Positions 36,333 to 48,441 of a stretch of DNA of 64,000 bases are shown here, piece by piece. How positions within the stretch are numbered: position 1 is the first letter of the stretch; every line of letters begins with the position of its first letter. The DNA comes from Brugia malayi (lineage: Eukaryota > Nematoda > Chromadorea > Rhabditida > Onchocercidae), in the NCBI RefSeq assembly GCF_000002995.4, contig NW_025062479.1, positions 3,963,221-4,027,220 of the forward strand. The letters run 5' to 3'. The translations under genes were made by a program, and so were the position numbers. The notes beneath the pieces are model-generated. The model was not told where the DNA came from. It saw only the letters and a program-made list of their open reading frames with translations, and ran no database searches.

Positions 36333-39300
36333 ATGAAGAGTAAAGTAGTGAAGGATATCATACTGATTGGTCATTCATTCATTTATTTGGCGGCATTGGC
36401 TTCTCTCTATTGGCAGATACCAGGTATAAGTTTGTGCAGCTTCTTGGGAATAATTTCTGCACTCTATTTCGTCGCTTTTTTCAAAAGTTATTGAGGAACT
36501 TTTGACTTCTTTTTTCTGTTCATCTCCCACGAAAGAAAAGTTACTTCATTTTATTTTTTGAAGCTTCCCTCTAAGTTGTAAATTTGTAAAATTTTCTAGG
36601 GCTTTATGGAGAGAAAGGACTGATTCCAGTGGCATCGAAACTTTCTTGTGGTAGGTTTTTATTAAGGTTGCAAGTTTTTCTTGGAGGAAAGTTTAGCTGT
36701 CGGAACTTTTATTCTGGTTGTCTTCCAAAATTCATTGTAACTGATTTATTACTGTATGTTGCATAGCATGAAAATAAGTTATTAATCTAATTATATTCTC
36801 TTCAGTTATCACCTTCAAAAGCATGTTTTCCTTCTTGTTTATGGATAGAAAGGACTGATTCATTGTAATTTGTTTACTGGTGACACTAATTGCTAGTCCT
36901 CTTTTTTTCTCAGAAATATTACTTTCTATACAAGCCATAATAATTTTGCTAGATGACTGCATTTTTTCACATTCTCAAAGATCTACTAGTACAGTATAGG
37001 CCATCACCTCTCATCTTCAACATAATACCAACTAGAATTATATTAGCAGTAAGTAGCTTGAGCCTCGACGTAAACTTTTACCCACCAAACATGATGAAAA
37101 GAACCGGAAACTCAACAAAAAAAACATAAGCTTAACAACAATACAAATCCATAAGAACGAAAAATTCTTTCATCCTTGTATATCGTTGAAGTGCACTGTT
37201 ATTCTCTTAAGCTGCGTTCTTTGTGGTTTTGGCTTAATACTTGGAGCAACTAAAATCTTCACGTATGCTAAATCAAGTTCAGATGATCCAAGAAAGGTAA
37301 TTTGAAAGCAATATATGCTTTTCAGACAAATCATCATGTCAGTCATACCGAAATGGTGTAAATATTTTGCCAATTGTGATAAATTTCTTCTGCATAGCAC
37401 CATCCTATGCTTTACAAATTGTTGTTCTGTTCGGAATAGCGGTTGCTTCCCTCTCCATAATGTTCGAGTTAGCGCGTAATACCATCTCATATCTTCTTTT
37501 ATTTGTTGTTTATTCTACTGCAGTTCAGGTTAATATTTAACTTACATTAAAGAAGTGTCAATGTATTACTTTCACAATAGATTTGTTTACAGTTAAGAAT
37601 TACGCATGTCAATTCATTTTACTCGGATTTTATAATAATTAATTCGCATCAGTGATTCATCCTGAACAATCAAAATTCTGTATAGATTCTACAGGTTGGC
37701 GATGTATTTCTCCAATTCCAATGGGACAGTCTTCTTATTGAGTCTGGAGCAATATGTATTCTCATAGCACCGTTACCTTTCGTGGGACCTTCACCAGCAG
37801 ATAACATTTCGTTGTACCTGATGCGCTGGTTGCTGTTCCGACTTATGTATGCATCAGGTGTCGTAAAACTCACTAGCCGTTGTCCTCTTTGGTGGAATCT
37901 CGCAGGTATGTTTCGTGAAAATACTTTTTGTTCAAGTGGAAACAAGTGCGAGAAATAATTCAGAGATATTCATAGCATTGGACGTACATTTCGAATGTCA
38001 ATGTGTGCCCACATGGATTTCTTACTATGTTCATATGGCCCCAAAATGGTTCAAGCATTTGTCAACTGCTCTCACACTCTATATTGAAATTATTTTACCT
38101 CCTTTGTTTTTATTACCATTCAAATATGCACGATATTTTTCATTCGGTCCTCAGGTTTGCTTAGATAAATTTTCTGCCATTTATTTAATTTAATTTCCAT
38201 AAGAAATTTTTTTGCTTTAAAGATCTTACTTATGAGTTTGATTATGGCAACGGGTAACTACAACTTCTTCAACCTTCTTATATCAGTCGAATGTGTAGCA
38301 GTATTGGTAGATTCAGACGAATTCAAATTTTGTAAGTATTTGATTTCCATAGTTTCGATATAAAGTTGATAATGAACAATAATAGCCACGAATTGGTATA
38401 ATTTTCAGCATTATAATAGTTTTTAAAATGTGTCTCCAAATTCGAATGTCATAATTAGGTCATTCGAATCACTGATATGAATAGAATGGTTTGGATAAGT
38501 AAAAGATGTTATTTTGTTTGTTAATTATTTTTGTTCTTCAATTATTGTTTTATATTTGCTTATAAGCTCAGTTTTCAGCTACAAAGGGCATATACCCACG
38601 ATTTCAACGTTTATCGACACATTTAGGAACAATAATGTCAGCTGTTTTGATAGCATCAACTTTATATTTTTTCGTCTACTATTTTAATATTGATATTGAT
38701 GGTTTTAAAATAACGTCTTCAATTGGTGAGTCTTTGTTTTTTTTTATTTTTTGTATAAAATTAACGAATTTTATCATGCTATGGTAATATAAACTCTTAG
38801 GTAAAATTACTGAAAATCTAGAGCTTTTTAGGATTCACTATGCAACAGTTTGACGAATTTGTTGAAGAGTCGACTGTTTGGTTATTACATATCGGAGTTA
38901 TTGGCTTCCTTGCTGAAGTTATTGCCGCAATACTGCGGTAGGTTATCTTGAATTCTGTCATCAAGCATAATTACATAAACTGATAATCATTTCTAAATTT
39001 CCTGAAACTCAGGTACTTCACTGAAATTCATGAATCAAAGTTACGTTCATTACTCCATCTGGTTTATGTAATCATCATTGCGAGTTTCTTCTTTTCAATC
39101 AGTACCGTACGTTCTACATTTCAATCATTTTACTGGGATATACATTGAAAACTCATCAAAAATTTTGTGGTCTCTATATTTTGAAGTTTCAAAAGCAGTT
39201 GTGATTTTTTCTCAGGCATACAAGATTCTATATGTTATTACTTATTATTATTTTTAGCATTAGTAGTCTCATAATATGGCAGTTTTATTATTTCAATACC

Positions 39301-40701
39301 TATGGATTCAGGTATCATTTGTTGTTATAAGTAATCGGGGACAAGCACAAATTCCTACTGTTGTAAAGTATATGCATCATTATTCGGAGTTTTACGAACT
39401 GACTCATTCATACGGATTATTTAGAAAGTGAGCCGCCTTTCTCAGTTGATTTTAATCAAAAGCATTTTATATCATTTTTCGTTTAGTTATGAGAAAACTT
39501 TAAATGAAATGGAATTGCAGGATGACCGGTTTATCCGGTCGACCGGAAATAATCTTAGAAGGTTCTTACGAACTGAATGGCCCTTGGACTATGTTTGATT
39601 TCTATTCAAAGCCTGGAAAACTCAACGAAAGACCACGATTCGTATGTGAGAGATTTATATGATTTTTTAGTAATATAGTTCTTTGCTTCTTGAAGTCAGG
39701 TATTGTTTTCTGTTTGAATTGTAAAACGGATATTCTAAAAGCCTAATACTGACATTGATTTTGCTGTGAAAACTTTCAAATACGATCTTAATTATGAGTT
39801 ATTACAGCTCACAATTTGCGTAACAAACAGATGATGACAGTTTTCTTTTATAGTGCCGCATCAACCACGTTTGGACTGGCAAATGTGGTTTGCTGCTTTA
39901 GGAACGTATCATAATAATGCATTCTTTCTTTCTCTTACTTATCACTTGTTACGAAATAATTCAGAAGGTGAAGTATTTTTTTTTTGTTTTAATTTGAAAA
40001 AAAACACAATCGAGTATAGAGTACAAATTAAAATTAAAGTTATTGGTTATAGTTTTATGTATAGTTTTCGGTCTATCATATTTTCTCGTACTTCGTTAGA
40101 TATTATGAACTGCGATTTTATTAGGACCAATAAAAAGTTTTTCAGTTACTTACCTCATGAAAAAGTATCCTTTTGAAGAGAAGCTCCCAAAATTTATCCG
40201 AGCAGATCTTTACCTTTATCATTATACCACCATCAATTTGAAGTAAGTTATATTTTATTGATGTTTTTATGCGAAGTTCTCTTCGAATGTTTCACAGTGA
40301 TTTTACCGCAGGAATAAGTGGCCTAAAGACTATTGGCGACGTGATTTCCAGCAAGAATACATGCCCTCTATTACTCGTGAAGATGCAAAATTATCCGACT
40401 ATTTGTACCAAAATGGTTTCGTCCTTGACGTAAGTCCTCACGCATTTTTTTTACGGTAAATTTTTTGTTTGACGAAACAATTTGGGATATTTTCTGCATT
40501 GCAACTTTATTTCAGAAACAGTTTATATTAATGAACCAGGATTTTAACCTGGAAAACAAATTGCGAACTCTGCATGACCTTGTACGAACATTCAACCCGA
40601 CCACATTTGTTGATTCAGTTATTCTGGCCCATGTAGTTTTATTTGTAGTGTATATCAAATTCAGAAAAGTTACAGTTATTACCAATACAGTGATTTTGTA
40701 G
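36333..40701 (+). CDS. LMF: Lipase maturation factor family protein (LMF1/LMF2), complete
   Basis: Polytopic ER membrane protein. In vertebrates LMF1 is needed for folding and export of lipoprotein and hepatic lipases; its worm client is not known. Fifteen exons join in phase: 36333-36423, 36600-36650, 37326-37528, 37695-37905, 37976-38154, 38223-38331, 38579-38725, 38832-38937, 39013-39106, 39312-39427, 39521-39645, 39854-39967, 40146-40242, 40312-40429, 40516-40701; 648 residues, between human LMF1 (567) and LMF2 (707). Family landmarks: [12 protein letters not shown] after the first membrane segment; [18 protein letters not shown] (116-133); [45 protein letters not shown]; and the signature [16 protein letters not shown] (479-494). 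C-terminal [14 protein letters not shown] is also typical. Several hydrophobic membrane spans are evident. I cannot decide whether LMF1 or LMF2 is the closer relative. An AATAAA at 41355 may belong to its 3' end. Confidence 0.93.
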
Positions 40702-41757
40702 CAAAGTCATCCGTCATGGATTGATCTGCATTGTGTGATGTCATATGTTCATGAATAATCGCGTTATGCTTATGATACGCGCTAATTGTTGAGTTGACAA
40801 ATTGTCGAAATCCTAGTTAATACGACTGCATGCTTGTTCAGTGACTAGAATTTTTTGGCATCATCGGAATCATTGTTGGAGTTTTCACTTTGTGACCGCT
40901 GTTTAATGAGTTCTGAAATTCATAGAACCGAATATTGCTAGCCAATGATATATGTCTGTAAGATAAAAATGTACATCATTAATTAGTGCAGAATGTTACT
41001 GGAAGCATGAAAATTCTTTAAATATGGTTGTGGATAAAATGTAAGACGACTCGAGGTTTGGTTTCGACCTTTAGATGATCTAATTTAAGACGTGCAGGAA
41101 GTTATCCAGTTGTCTTATTTAGTGGCTGATCCTGTTACTGTCGTGATTTATAGTGAAGTCACTAGAGCAATCAATAACTTCGATATTTCCGTCGTCCTTT
41201 ATCATCTTGTGTATCAGACGCTTAGTTCTGGTAATGATTGTGACAAAAAGTGGTGATTAATACAGGGTTACATTTTAATGTATTTTAAGCTTATAATGCT
41301 GTCATTTCTTTTACAGTTATTCAAATGAATTTCCTCTGTGCCAATAAGTTCTGTAATAAATTCATAAATCATATATCAAAAAGGATTAAACTGACGTTAA
41401 CTTGAAGTGTTTCATTATAATTCTGAGGTGTATAGCACTGTGGATGGACGATGTTAATATCAAGTTGATGGAAAGAAGAACTGTCTTTATGAAGTTTTGT
41501 GAAAAAATGGGATAAGATTTGCAAAAAAAAAAAGGATGATGCCAATCATGTGATCATGTATCTCTACTTTAGCGGAAAATTTTTTTTGAATAATAAAATG
41601 CTGTCTTCTGACTGTTACTTTTCCAACGTATTATTCTTATAGCCTCTTTACTGATCCTTTAATGAACTTTGCACAAAACAAGTCCGCTTGTTTCTGCTCA
41701 TTTATACTCATTTTTCTTATTTGTATTTAATCATCCTTTCAATCCATATCCTTCGTG

Positions 41758-41949
41758 ATGCTTCTTTTTCAAGCATTAATTTGTTTACTCGGTATACTTA
41801 TTTACAATTTACTTCGGTTATGCTTTAAAGTAGCAATTTTTGAGGAAGAATTTACACCGTTTACTATTGGAAAACGCCCAATACTCACAATGTCAAATAT
41901 TACAGTTTTCGAAGGCCAGAACGCTCTAGAAGACTTGGGATTCATTTAA
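41758..41949 (+). CDS. Candidate 63-residue membrane microprotein
   Basis: A true ATG opens a 63-codon frame whose first 23 residues or so are strongly hydrophobic (MLLFQALICLLGILIYNLL), followed by a mixed polar C-terminal half ending ALEDLGFI. That is the layout of a small single-pass or secreted protein. I do not recognise it. No splice acceptor stands directly before the ATG, and a chance ORF in AT-rich DNA is quite possible. Confidence 0.2.
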   Translation: MLLFQALICLLGILIYNLLRLCFKVAIFEEEFTPFTIGKRPILTMSNITVFEGQNALEDLGFI

Positions 41950-43467
41950 AAAATATGAATTCACTGAACTACTGGAGTAGATAGAGAAATGGACGGTACT
42001 TTTCATTAGGCACTAGATATATATTCGTACGACTGGAACTGTAATTGAAAATTAGAATCAAAATAAAAGTGAAGGATATCCCTATTCAGTAATCTTTCAA
42101 GTTCGCCTCTATTGTCATTTCTTACTTTCGTATTATAGTAAAGTATAGTGATACATTACTATAATATGAAGACTATTTAAGACACGCGAAATTAAGAATA
42201 TGACATTTTACATCAAATAAAGAAACGATCAAGGAGTTTAAGTGGCTGTGAGAAGTCCAAACAAAAATTTGTAATAGAGAGCATTATCAAAAGTTTTATA
42301 CTTGATCGATCTGTTTAACACTAACTGCAATTCAGGATGGTAATTGGATACGGGACTAAAATTTGGACATGAAATTCATAAAGAGATCTGACGGGTAGGG
42401 ACAATAACGTACGTCTAAGAAATGCAAAGTGAAGCGGTACTAAGAAGTAATGTGGAGATAGCAATTGCATTTGGGGGCCATGTTATTAAATGGAGATATA
42501 TGGTGTTCGTGGTGTCGGAGGTAGTACAGTTGTTCATCACATAGTTTTATTACATGTGGTGCAGTGAAGTTGTTTCTTGCTGATTGTTCACGTTTGTAAT
42601 GCATGGAATTTTAAATAAATCCCTCGGGATAATTAGGAGAGTCAGTAGTCGTCATTTTTATGAACTATGTACTTTAGGCGAAATCACAAACTAATTTCAT
42701 GTTAATGGTTGGGCTTCAAGTGTTTAAATAGCTATGGAGAAATTGATGAGAGTGTTTAATCATAGATAATAAAAAGTTTTAAAAATTTAGATAGTTCAGA
42801 TAACCACGCTATTGACTAATATATGAGTAAAATGGAGCGTTATGAGTCTTGGGCTAGATTATGCATGTGAGGATAATGTTTCGAATTGTTGCAGTGAAGA
42901 AACAATATACATTATATTTAAATATGGAATAAATGATGCATAAGCTTTCCTTTTGTCATCTTTTTGCTGATTCAAAACTGACAACGGTTAGACATAATGG
43001 AACTGATCATTATAATTGCAGAAACTTTACGGATGTCACTGAATTGGTTAAGACACTGATGGATATGACATCCAATGCCGTGCAACCCTGGTGAATGTAT
43101 TTGTATTTCAGGTGGTACTCCTTCCTTATTTCCTAACTTGTTAAATCATTATGTTAATCATAATTGATAATTTTTTGACCATTTTAAGTCTTTAACTTGG
43201 TCGTTTTGCATTCATAAAAAACTGGTCATCAAAGTGCTGAGAATTTGGAGAGATTTTCAACGGTACTTTAAGTGTTGCATAAAAACGGTTATCATTTTTC
43301 AGACAGTGCTAATTGCAACAGTGATTTGGTTACGCAGAAAAGTATTGCTAAAGGTGGACATTAACTTGAAAATAGTTGTTTTTTCTCAAGTTTTGTCTAG
43401 TGAATAAAATAAAATTAGTAACAGCGTATAGGATTTATAGGTTTGGGATGTGACAAATGGGCAGGAA

Positions 43468-43499
43468 AGTTTTGCAGAAAATTTATTGATAATTTGAAT
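43468..43499 (+). promoter_or_regulatory. Possible trans-splice acceptor of the TXNDC11-like gene
   Basis: gttttgcag ends about 23 bases before the chosen ATG at 43500, a good 3' splice consensus with no visible upstream coding exon. Consistent with spliced-leader addition; not proof. Confidence 0.4.
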
Positions 43500-46400
43500 A
43501 TGCGCTCACTCCTTTCATCGCTTGTATTGTCTATACTATTACTGAATTTCGATGCCTTCTGGTATGCCTTAAATCTCTCTCATTAAGTATTGAAAAATCA
43601 TCTACAGTCTTAACTTTTTTTCTGTTAGCGTTTTAGTAATTCGAATGGTCAGTTAAGTCAGCGAGAATCATTTCCACCAAGACCGTTTTTTCCACCCAGT
43701 TCGAAGAAATATCTTGTTGATTATTATACTGGTAATGATGCCGAACCACAGCATCTGTTATATAAATCTGAAATTGTTGTTGTTATGTATTATGCACCGT
43801 GGAGCAGAAGATGCATCAAAACACGCGTAGTTTTCGAGAAAGTTGCAAGAAGTTTAAGCGCGTCTTCTGATGTTAGCTTTTTTGTTACTCGTAATATTTC
43901 CTTATTTACATGTTGTAAAGCAACCGAACTTTGCAACATTGCTGTTAACTTTTTCTTTGCTGGGAATGTGAATTAAGAGAGTTACATCAAATTAAGGGAG
44001 TTGAATTAAGAGAGTTACATCAAGAAAAGCTTTTTACTATGTCAGTTCGGCACAGTTATCACTTTTTATTTGTTTTTTTTTTTTTTTTTTTGTTTTTTTT
44101 TTTAGTCTTAGAAATAGGGTTGGCAGATCTGTTCGGTCATTAAATATTTAATCATTATTTTGCATATTAAAAACTAGTGTCTAATTTATTCCTTTGAAAA
44201 AATTTTCGGGAAAAAAATTTGAACTTAAAAATTTTATCACTCTATGAAAATTTCTTAATATTTTTGTATAGATATCATTCGCAGCAGTTAATTGTTTTTT
44301 TCCCCATGGGGAATGCAGAAAATCTCACAAAACCTACACATATCCAGTTATTGTTGCTTATATCGGAAAGCAAAATTTGATGTATACTGGTTTACTGGCA
44401 CCAGATTATATATACAGGTAAAAAAATTTTAACCTCTATCATTTTCGTTTGCTGTAATCTTCTGCTATGCGAAACTGTTCGAATATTTATTATTTTAGAT
44501 GGATATCACATTTGCGAAACCCTATTCGTCGACTTATAAGTCCGGTCGCTGTGAATAGCTTTCTTGACGAATTTGATGATGCAGTCATTGCATTTTTCCA
44601 TGCAGAGGTCAATTTTTTCAAAATTTTAAACTTTCATCTCCTTTTTTATAGTAAATTTGTAAGAACTCTCATACTTTTCTTTCAGGTCGCATTTGCTGTA
44701 TCATATGAATTTCAGCAGTATATTAAAGCAGCATTAATTGTTTTCCAACGTCGTATGTTTCCTTCTGTCAGGGAAAAATTATCTCTAGATTTTTACTGAT
44801 TTGTAACTCCGTGCAGATTTCCTAAATTTTGGTTCTTTTTCCTCATGATTAAAACCGATTGCCTCTTTCTGACTATTTTGAAATCAGGTTCCATTTTCTT
44901 TCGAGTTTCATGAATTTGAGTATGAAAGTTTTATTAAGAAAAACCCCAATTTATTCTGATGAATTTTTCCTTTAGTAGAGTTCCTTGGTACCGATTTGAA
45001 TATCCGTATTTTTCATATCTGATGCTTAGTTACAGAAAGAGTTGTGTTGGAACTGCACATTTTTACACGTAACATTAATGGAATGTTTGCAGAGAATTTG
45101 CTCGATAAGGTTGGTTTCGCCATTGTGACAAATTCGAGCTTAGCAATGAGCTTAAATTCGTCACCGAGGGTGTGGATTCAGCTGAGATCCTGGAACTTTA
45201 CTTTCAACTATAATGGATCAAATATGACTGCTTATAAAATTTTCGACTGGATCAAAAACCAAGTGCGTAAATCAAATAGCCTTCAGTGGATTAGTCCAGG
45301 TTATGATCTATCGTTACACTTTTGTTTCAAACTTAGAGAACTCGAGGTGGTCATTTTTCAAAGTTTCTTGTTTCAGAAATGAATGGTATTGCAAAAAGTG
45401 AAGAGTTGTTATCAATTTTGCAACATCATGCAACAGTTGTGATGTTTGTAGATCGTCAGGTACTTTACCCTCATAGCTGGGCAATTTCAGTGATGAGACA
45501 GGTATTTGAAATTTAATGAATCTTGAAGAAGTATTATTAAAACCTTTGTTGTGAGTTTCAAATCTGTTATTACTTGCAAAACATCATTTCATCAAAACAC
45601 TGTATGTTTTGATCTGAAAAGGAAGGTATTGATTTCTTATTTCTTGGCCCCGTGCTAATGATTTATGAATTGATAATAACTCCTTTTTTTTCAATTAAAC
45701 GAAAAAAAAAGGATAGAAACAAAAAGAAAAGAGTTTTGGAGGATAAGTTTGTTATTATTAGCAATATTTTGTTCCCGGATTCTACCTGGTTCTTCAGTTT
45801 GACAACTATGCTGTAATCGGAGTGGGATGTTACTAGTTCGAGAAGTATTAATTGAGCCGTTCTTCATGATCTTTTTTAGACCATTATGGAATATTACGCA
45901 TGTGGTGCAAACTTAACAAATCAAATGAAATCTAGATCATACAAACTTGATGCATTGCTTAATGAAAGTAATCGAATAATTGCAGTAAGTAATCATAAAT
46001 GCCAGAAAATGGATGTTCGTGCTGTGGAGGTATCTTATCTTCATTGGTATTTATGAATTTCCATTTCTTTATCCGGAAATGTATTTCTTTGATTTTTAAG
46101 GTTTCATTGATTGACTCATTCGAGATGCAAACACTTTTAGATTCGAAAATGCTGCATGACAGAGAAAACTTCTTTAACGTCTCGTTGTTTCCAGTGTCAC
46201 TCCAAAAAAGGAATCAATTTTTCGGAAAATGGAAGTTGCAGTCAACTTCCATTATTCTTTTATAATACTTACTCGTCATTGTTTCATAATGTGCCTTGTT
46301 TATCCGTCCTTTCGGCATTAGGTGAAGGTTTGTTCTGCTCAGATTATTTTATCAGCAGATGCAGCGTGTCACACTACATTTATGTTTTTATTCGTTGTAG

Positions 46401-48441
46401 TCAATATTCAAAAAACCGCCTGCATTTTAAAGGAATTCGGAATTACAAGATCTTGAAAAAAGGAATAAGGTGTATTTTCAGAGCAACTGTTGAGTGATTG
46501 CTGTGCATTTTTAATTTCAAAAAATCAAAAACTGGATGTGTTACAAGGCACATCTGAACAATGTGCTAAATATAGGCTTGCTCGGAACCTTTATAATCGT
46601 ATTTCTGATTCAGCCTCATCTACTTCTTACCCGTTTGATGCAACATCGGTTACGGGCCTTTCATGTGATAAAAATAATTCTCTACGGTTGGTGGGTTATC
46701 ACTTCATTTTCTTCTGTTGAAAAGCTTATTTTCCCTAGGCTTTGGTTATTTATTTTTAGTGCATTTTGTTTCTTATCTATGCTTACTGGTTGGAACTTAC
46801 ATTTGAAGAATATAGTTTAGTTATGACGTTTTTAAAAGGTCGGTTGGTTTCAGTGGTTCTTACATAGCTTAAATTAGCTTTGAATGTATTGTCAAAAACT
46901 CAGGTTTGTTGGTGTTGATGGTCGGTATGGTGATTATATACTAAAGCGATTGAGGAAACCATACAATGGACAGATTGCCGCGCTGATTGTAGACCCTGGT
47001 ACTGAAATGACTTTTTTTATGCGAAACGAGTTTTCCAGGTAGGATAACCTCTAACGCTCCATTACATTTATTTGCTGTTCAAATTTGTTGTGTATAATGA
47101 CCTGACCATTATTATTTTGCATCTCATTCCTAGTACTTCTGGTATTCAGTAAATATGGTAAGGTCAATATGGTAATTTTGTTATTTATGTTTACATTTTC
47201 TGAAGATTTTTAGGCATATTTTTCGTGACTTTTTGCGCGCATTTCACAATGGCTCGTTGGTACCGCACGTGATTTCCGAGGCTTCACAGAAGGAACCGAA
47301 CATTTCGAAACATGATGATTTGTCTATTCTACCGAATTCTACTGCAGAATCGTTTAGAAGGGATATTGTAAGCATATTAGACTCTTTTCTTCTTTTATTA
47401 TACTAGTTTTTAATTTCGCACGAAGTTCTTTTTTTATAAACTTAGTTCAGAAGATGTCTTCTTGGAAATGCTTTTTAAGCTTGTCAATTGATTCTAAATA
47501 ATTCAAAAAATATAGTGCTTGGCGCACTTGTTGTTATTGTATTTAATATTTTAAAAATGTTGTGACATATTTTTTTCAGAACTCGTCTGAGGATGCTGTA
47601 GTGTTTTTCTCTGGCGGAAATTGGCATGGACCAAGTGCTTCCGTAATTCATGTTTATCATTCAGTGGCCCACTACTTTCACCCATTTCCTAAATTGATTA
47701 AATTTTTCATGTATGGTTTATCATTCGTTCCCTTATGCACTTGAAATTGCTCCCAAAGTTCTTAAAAAAAAAAAAAAAAATTTTTTTTTAGAATTGATGT
47801 TTCGTTAAACGATCTACCGTGGCAGTTTCAAATGGATACATTGCCTGCGGTTTTGTTTTTCCCTGCAGAAAGGTCAACAGTTTTTTCGTATCAGAATTAT
47901 TGGTCAGAGCCTTCATAACTATAATTAATTTATTTATTTCACCAGCGAATCATTTATTTACTTTTCAGGAAATCGTCTTCGTCACGATTTCCAGCTTTAG
48001 TTCCACTTACGGTGCCAAATTTGATAGCGTTTATCGTGACGAGATGTCGAAGGGAGTTGCGTTGGCAGTTGGCCTTATTTTCTTGTTCTTTTTCGTCTTT
48101 ATGCATTAAAAAGAACAACTTACGTTTGCAAAAGATTGCTGTCATGATAAGGAACGATATCACATTATTGAAGTTGATTCAGTCTCCCAGCTACGAACAT
48201 TCTCATGTTTTTCAACATTTAATACGAAGGTAATTTGCGGGATTTTGCCATGATCTAAACTTTTTAAGGTTTTGTGAAGGTGAATTATAAATAGCATGTA
48301 CTTCTTTATTGTAATGATTTTGGAGCAATGTCACTTAATAAGAAATTTTTTAAAACATTTTTTCTGTTTTCCAGACGCTCTAAACAACTTCATTTCGCAC
48401 GGAAACTTCTGAAAATTGTGTCGATATCCAAATTCTCCTGA
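43500..48441 (+). CDS. TXNDC11: TXNDC11-like ER thioredoxin-domain protein, complete
   Basis: In mammals TXNDC11 is an ER membrane protein that supplies EDEM mannosidases with redox activity in ER-associated degradation. Sixteen exons join in phase: 43500-43561, 43637-43871, 44272-44417, 44499-44607, 44686-44752, 45093-45299, 45377-45501, 45880-45984, 46141-46321, 46482-46686, 46904-47038, 47214-47367, 47580-47710, 47792-47872, 47969-48229, 48375-48441; 756 residues against 985 in human. N-terminal hydrophobic signal or anchor ([17 protein letters not shown]). First thioredoxin-like domain: [13 protein letters not shown]. The middle region keeps the human CC...C..C...C pattern ([20 protein letters not shown]) and [12 protein letters not shown]. 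The last thioredoxin domain has [11 protein letters not shown] and [19 protein letters not shown], with the cis-proline retained. Both CXXC sites are altered. The long C-terminal coiled coil of the human protein is reduced to a short basic tail. The exon 6 acceptor and the exon 6 donor (gttatg) are the weakest sites. Confidence 0.9.

Larger units (their letters stand above)
40702..43499. other. Intergenic region between LMF and TXNDC11-like genes
   Basis: 2.8 kb, AT-rich. It includes a possible AATAAA (41355-41360) for the upstream gene and one small open segment with a hydrophobic start, listed separately. No other feature is supported. Confidence 0.5.

Noticed and set aside
45044..45382. 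Separate ORF starting [10 protein letters not shown]
   Set aside because: Only 45093-45299 is coding, as exon 6 of the TXNDC11-like gene; the rest is intron on each side.
46156..46497. Separate small Cys-containing ORF
   Set aside because: Its first part is exon 9 of the TXNDC11-like gene; the remainder reads through the intron.
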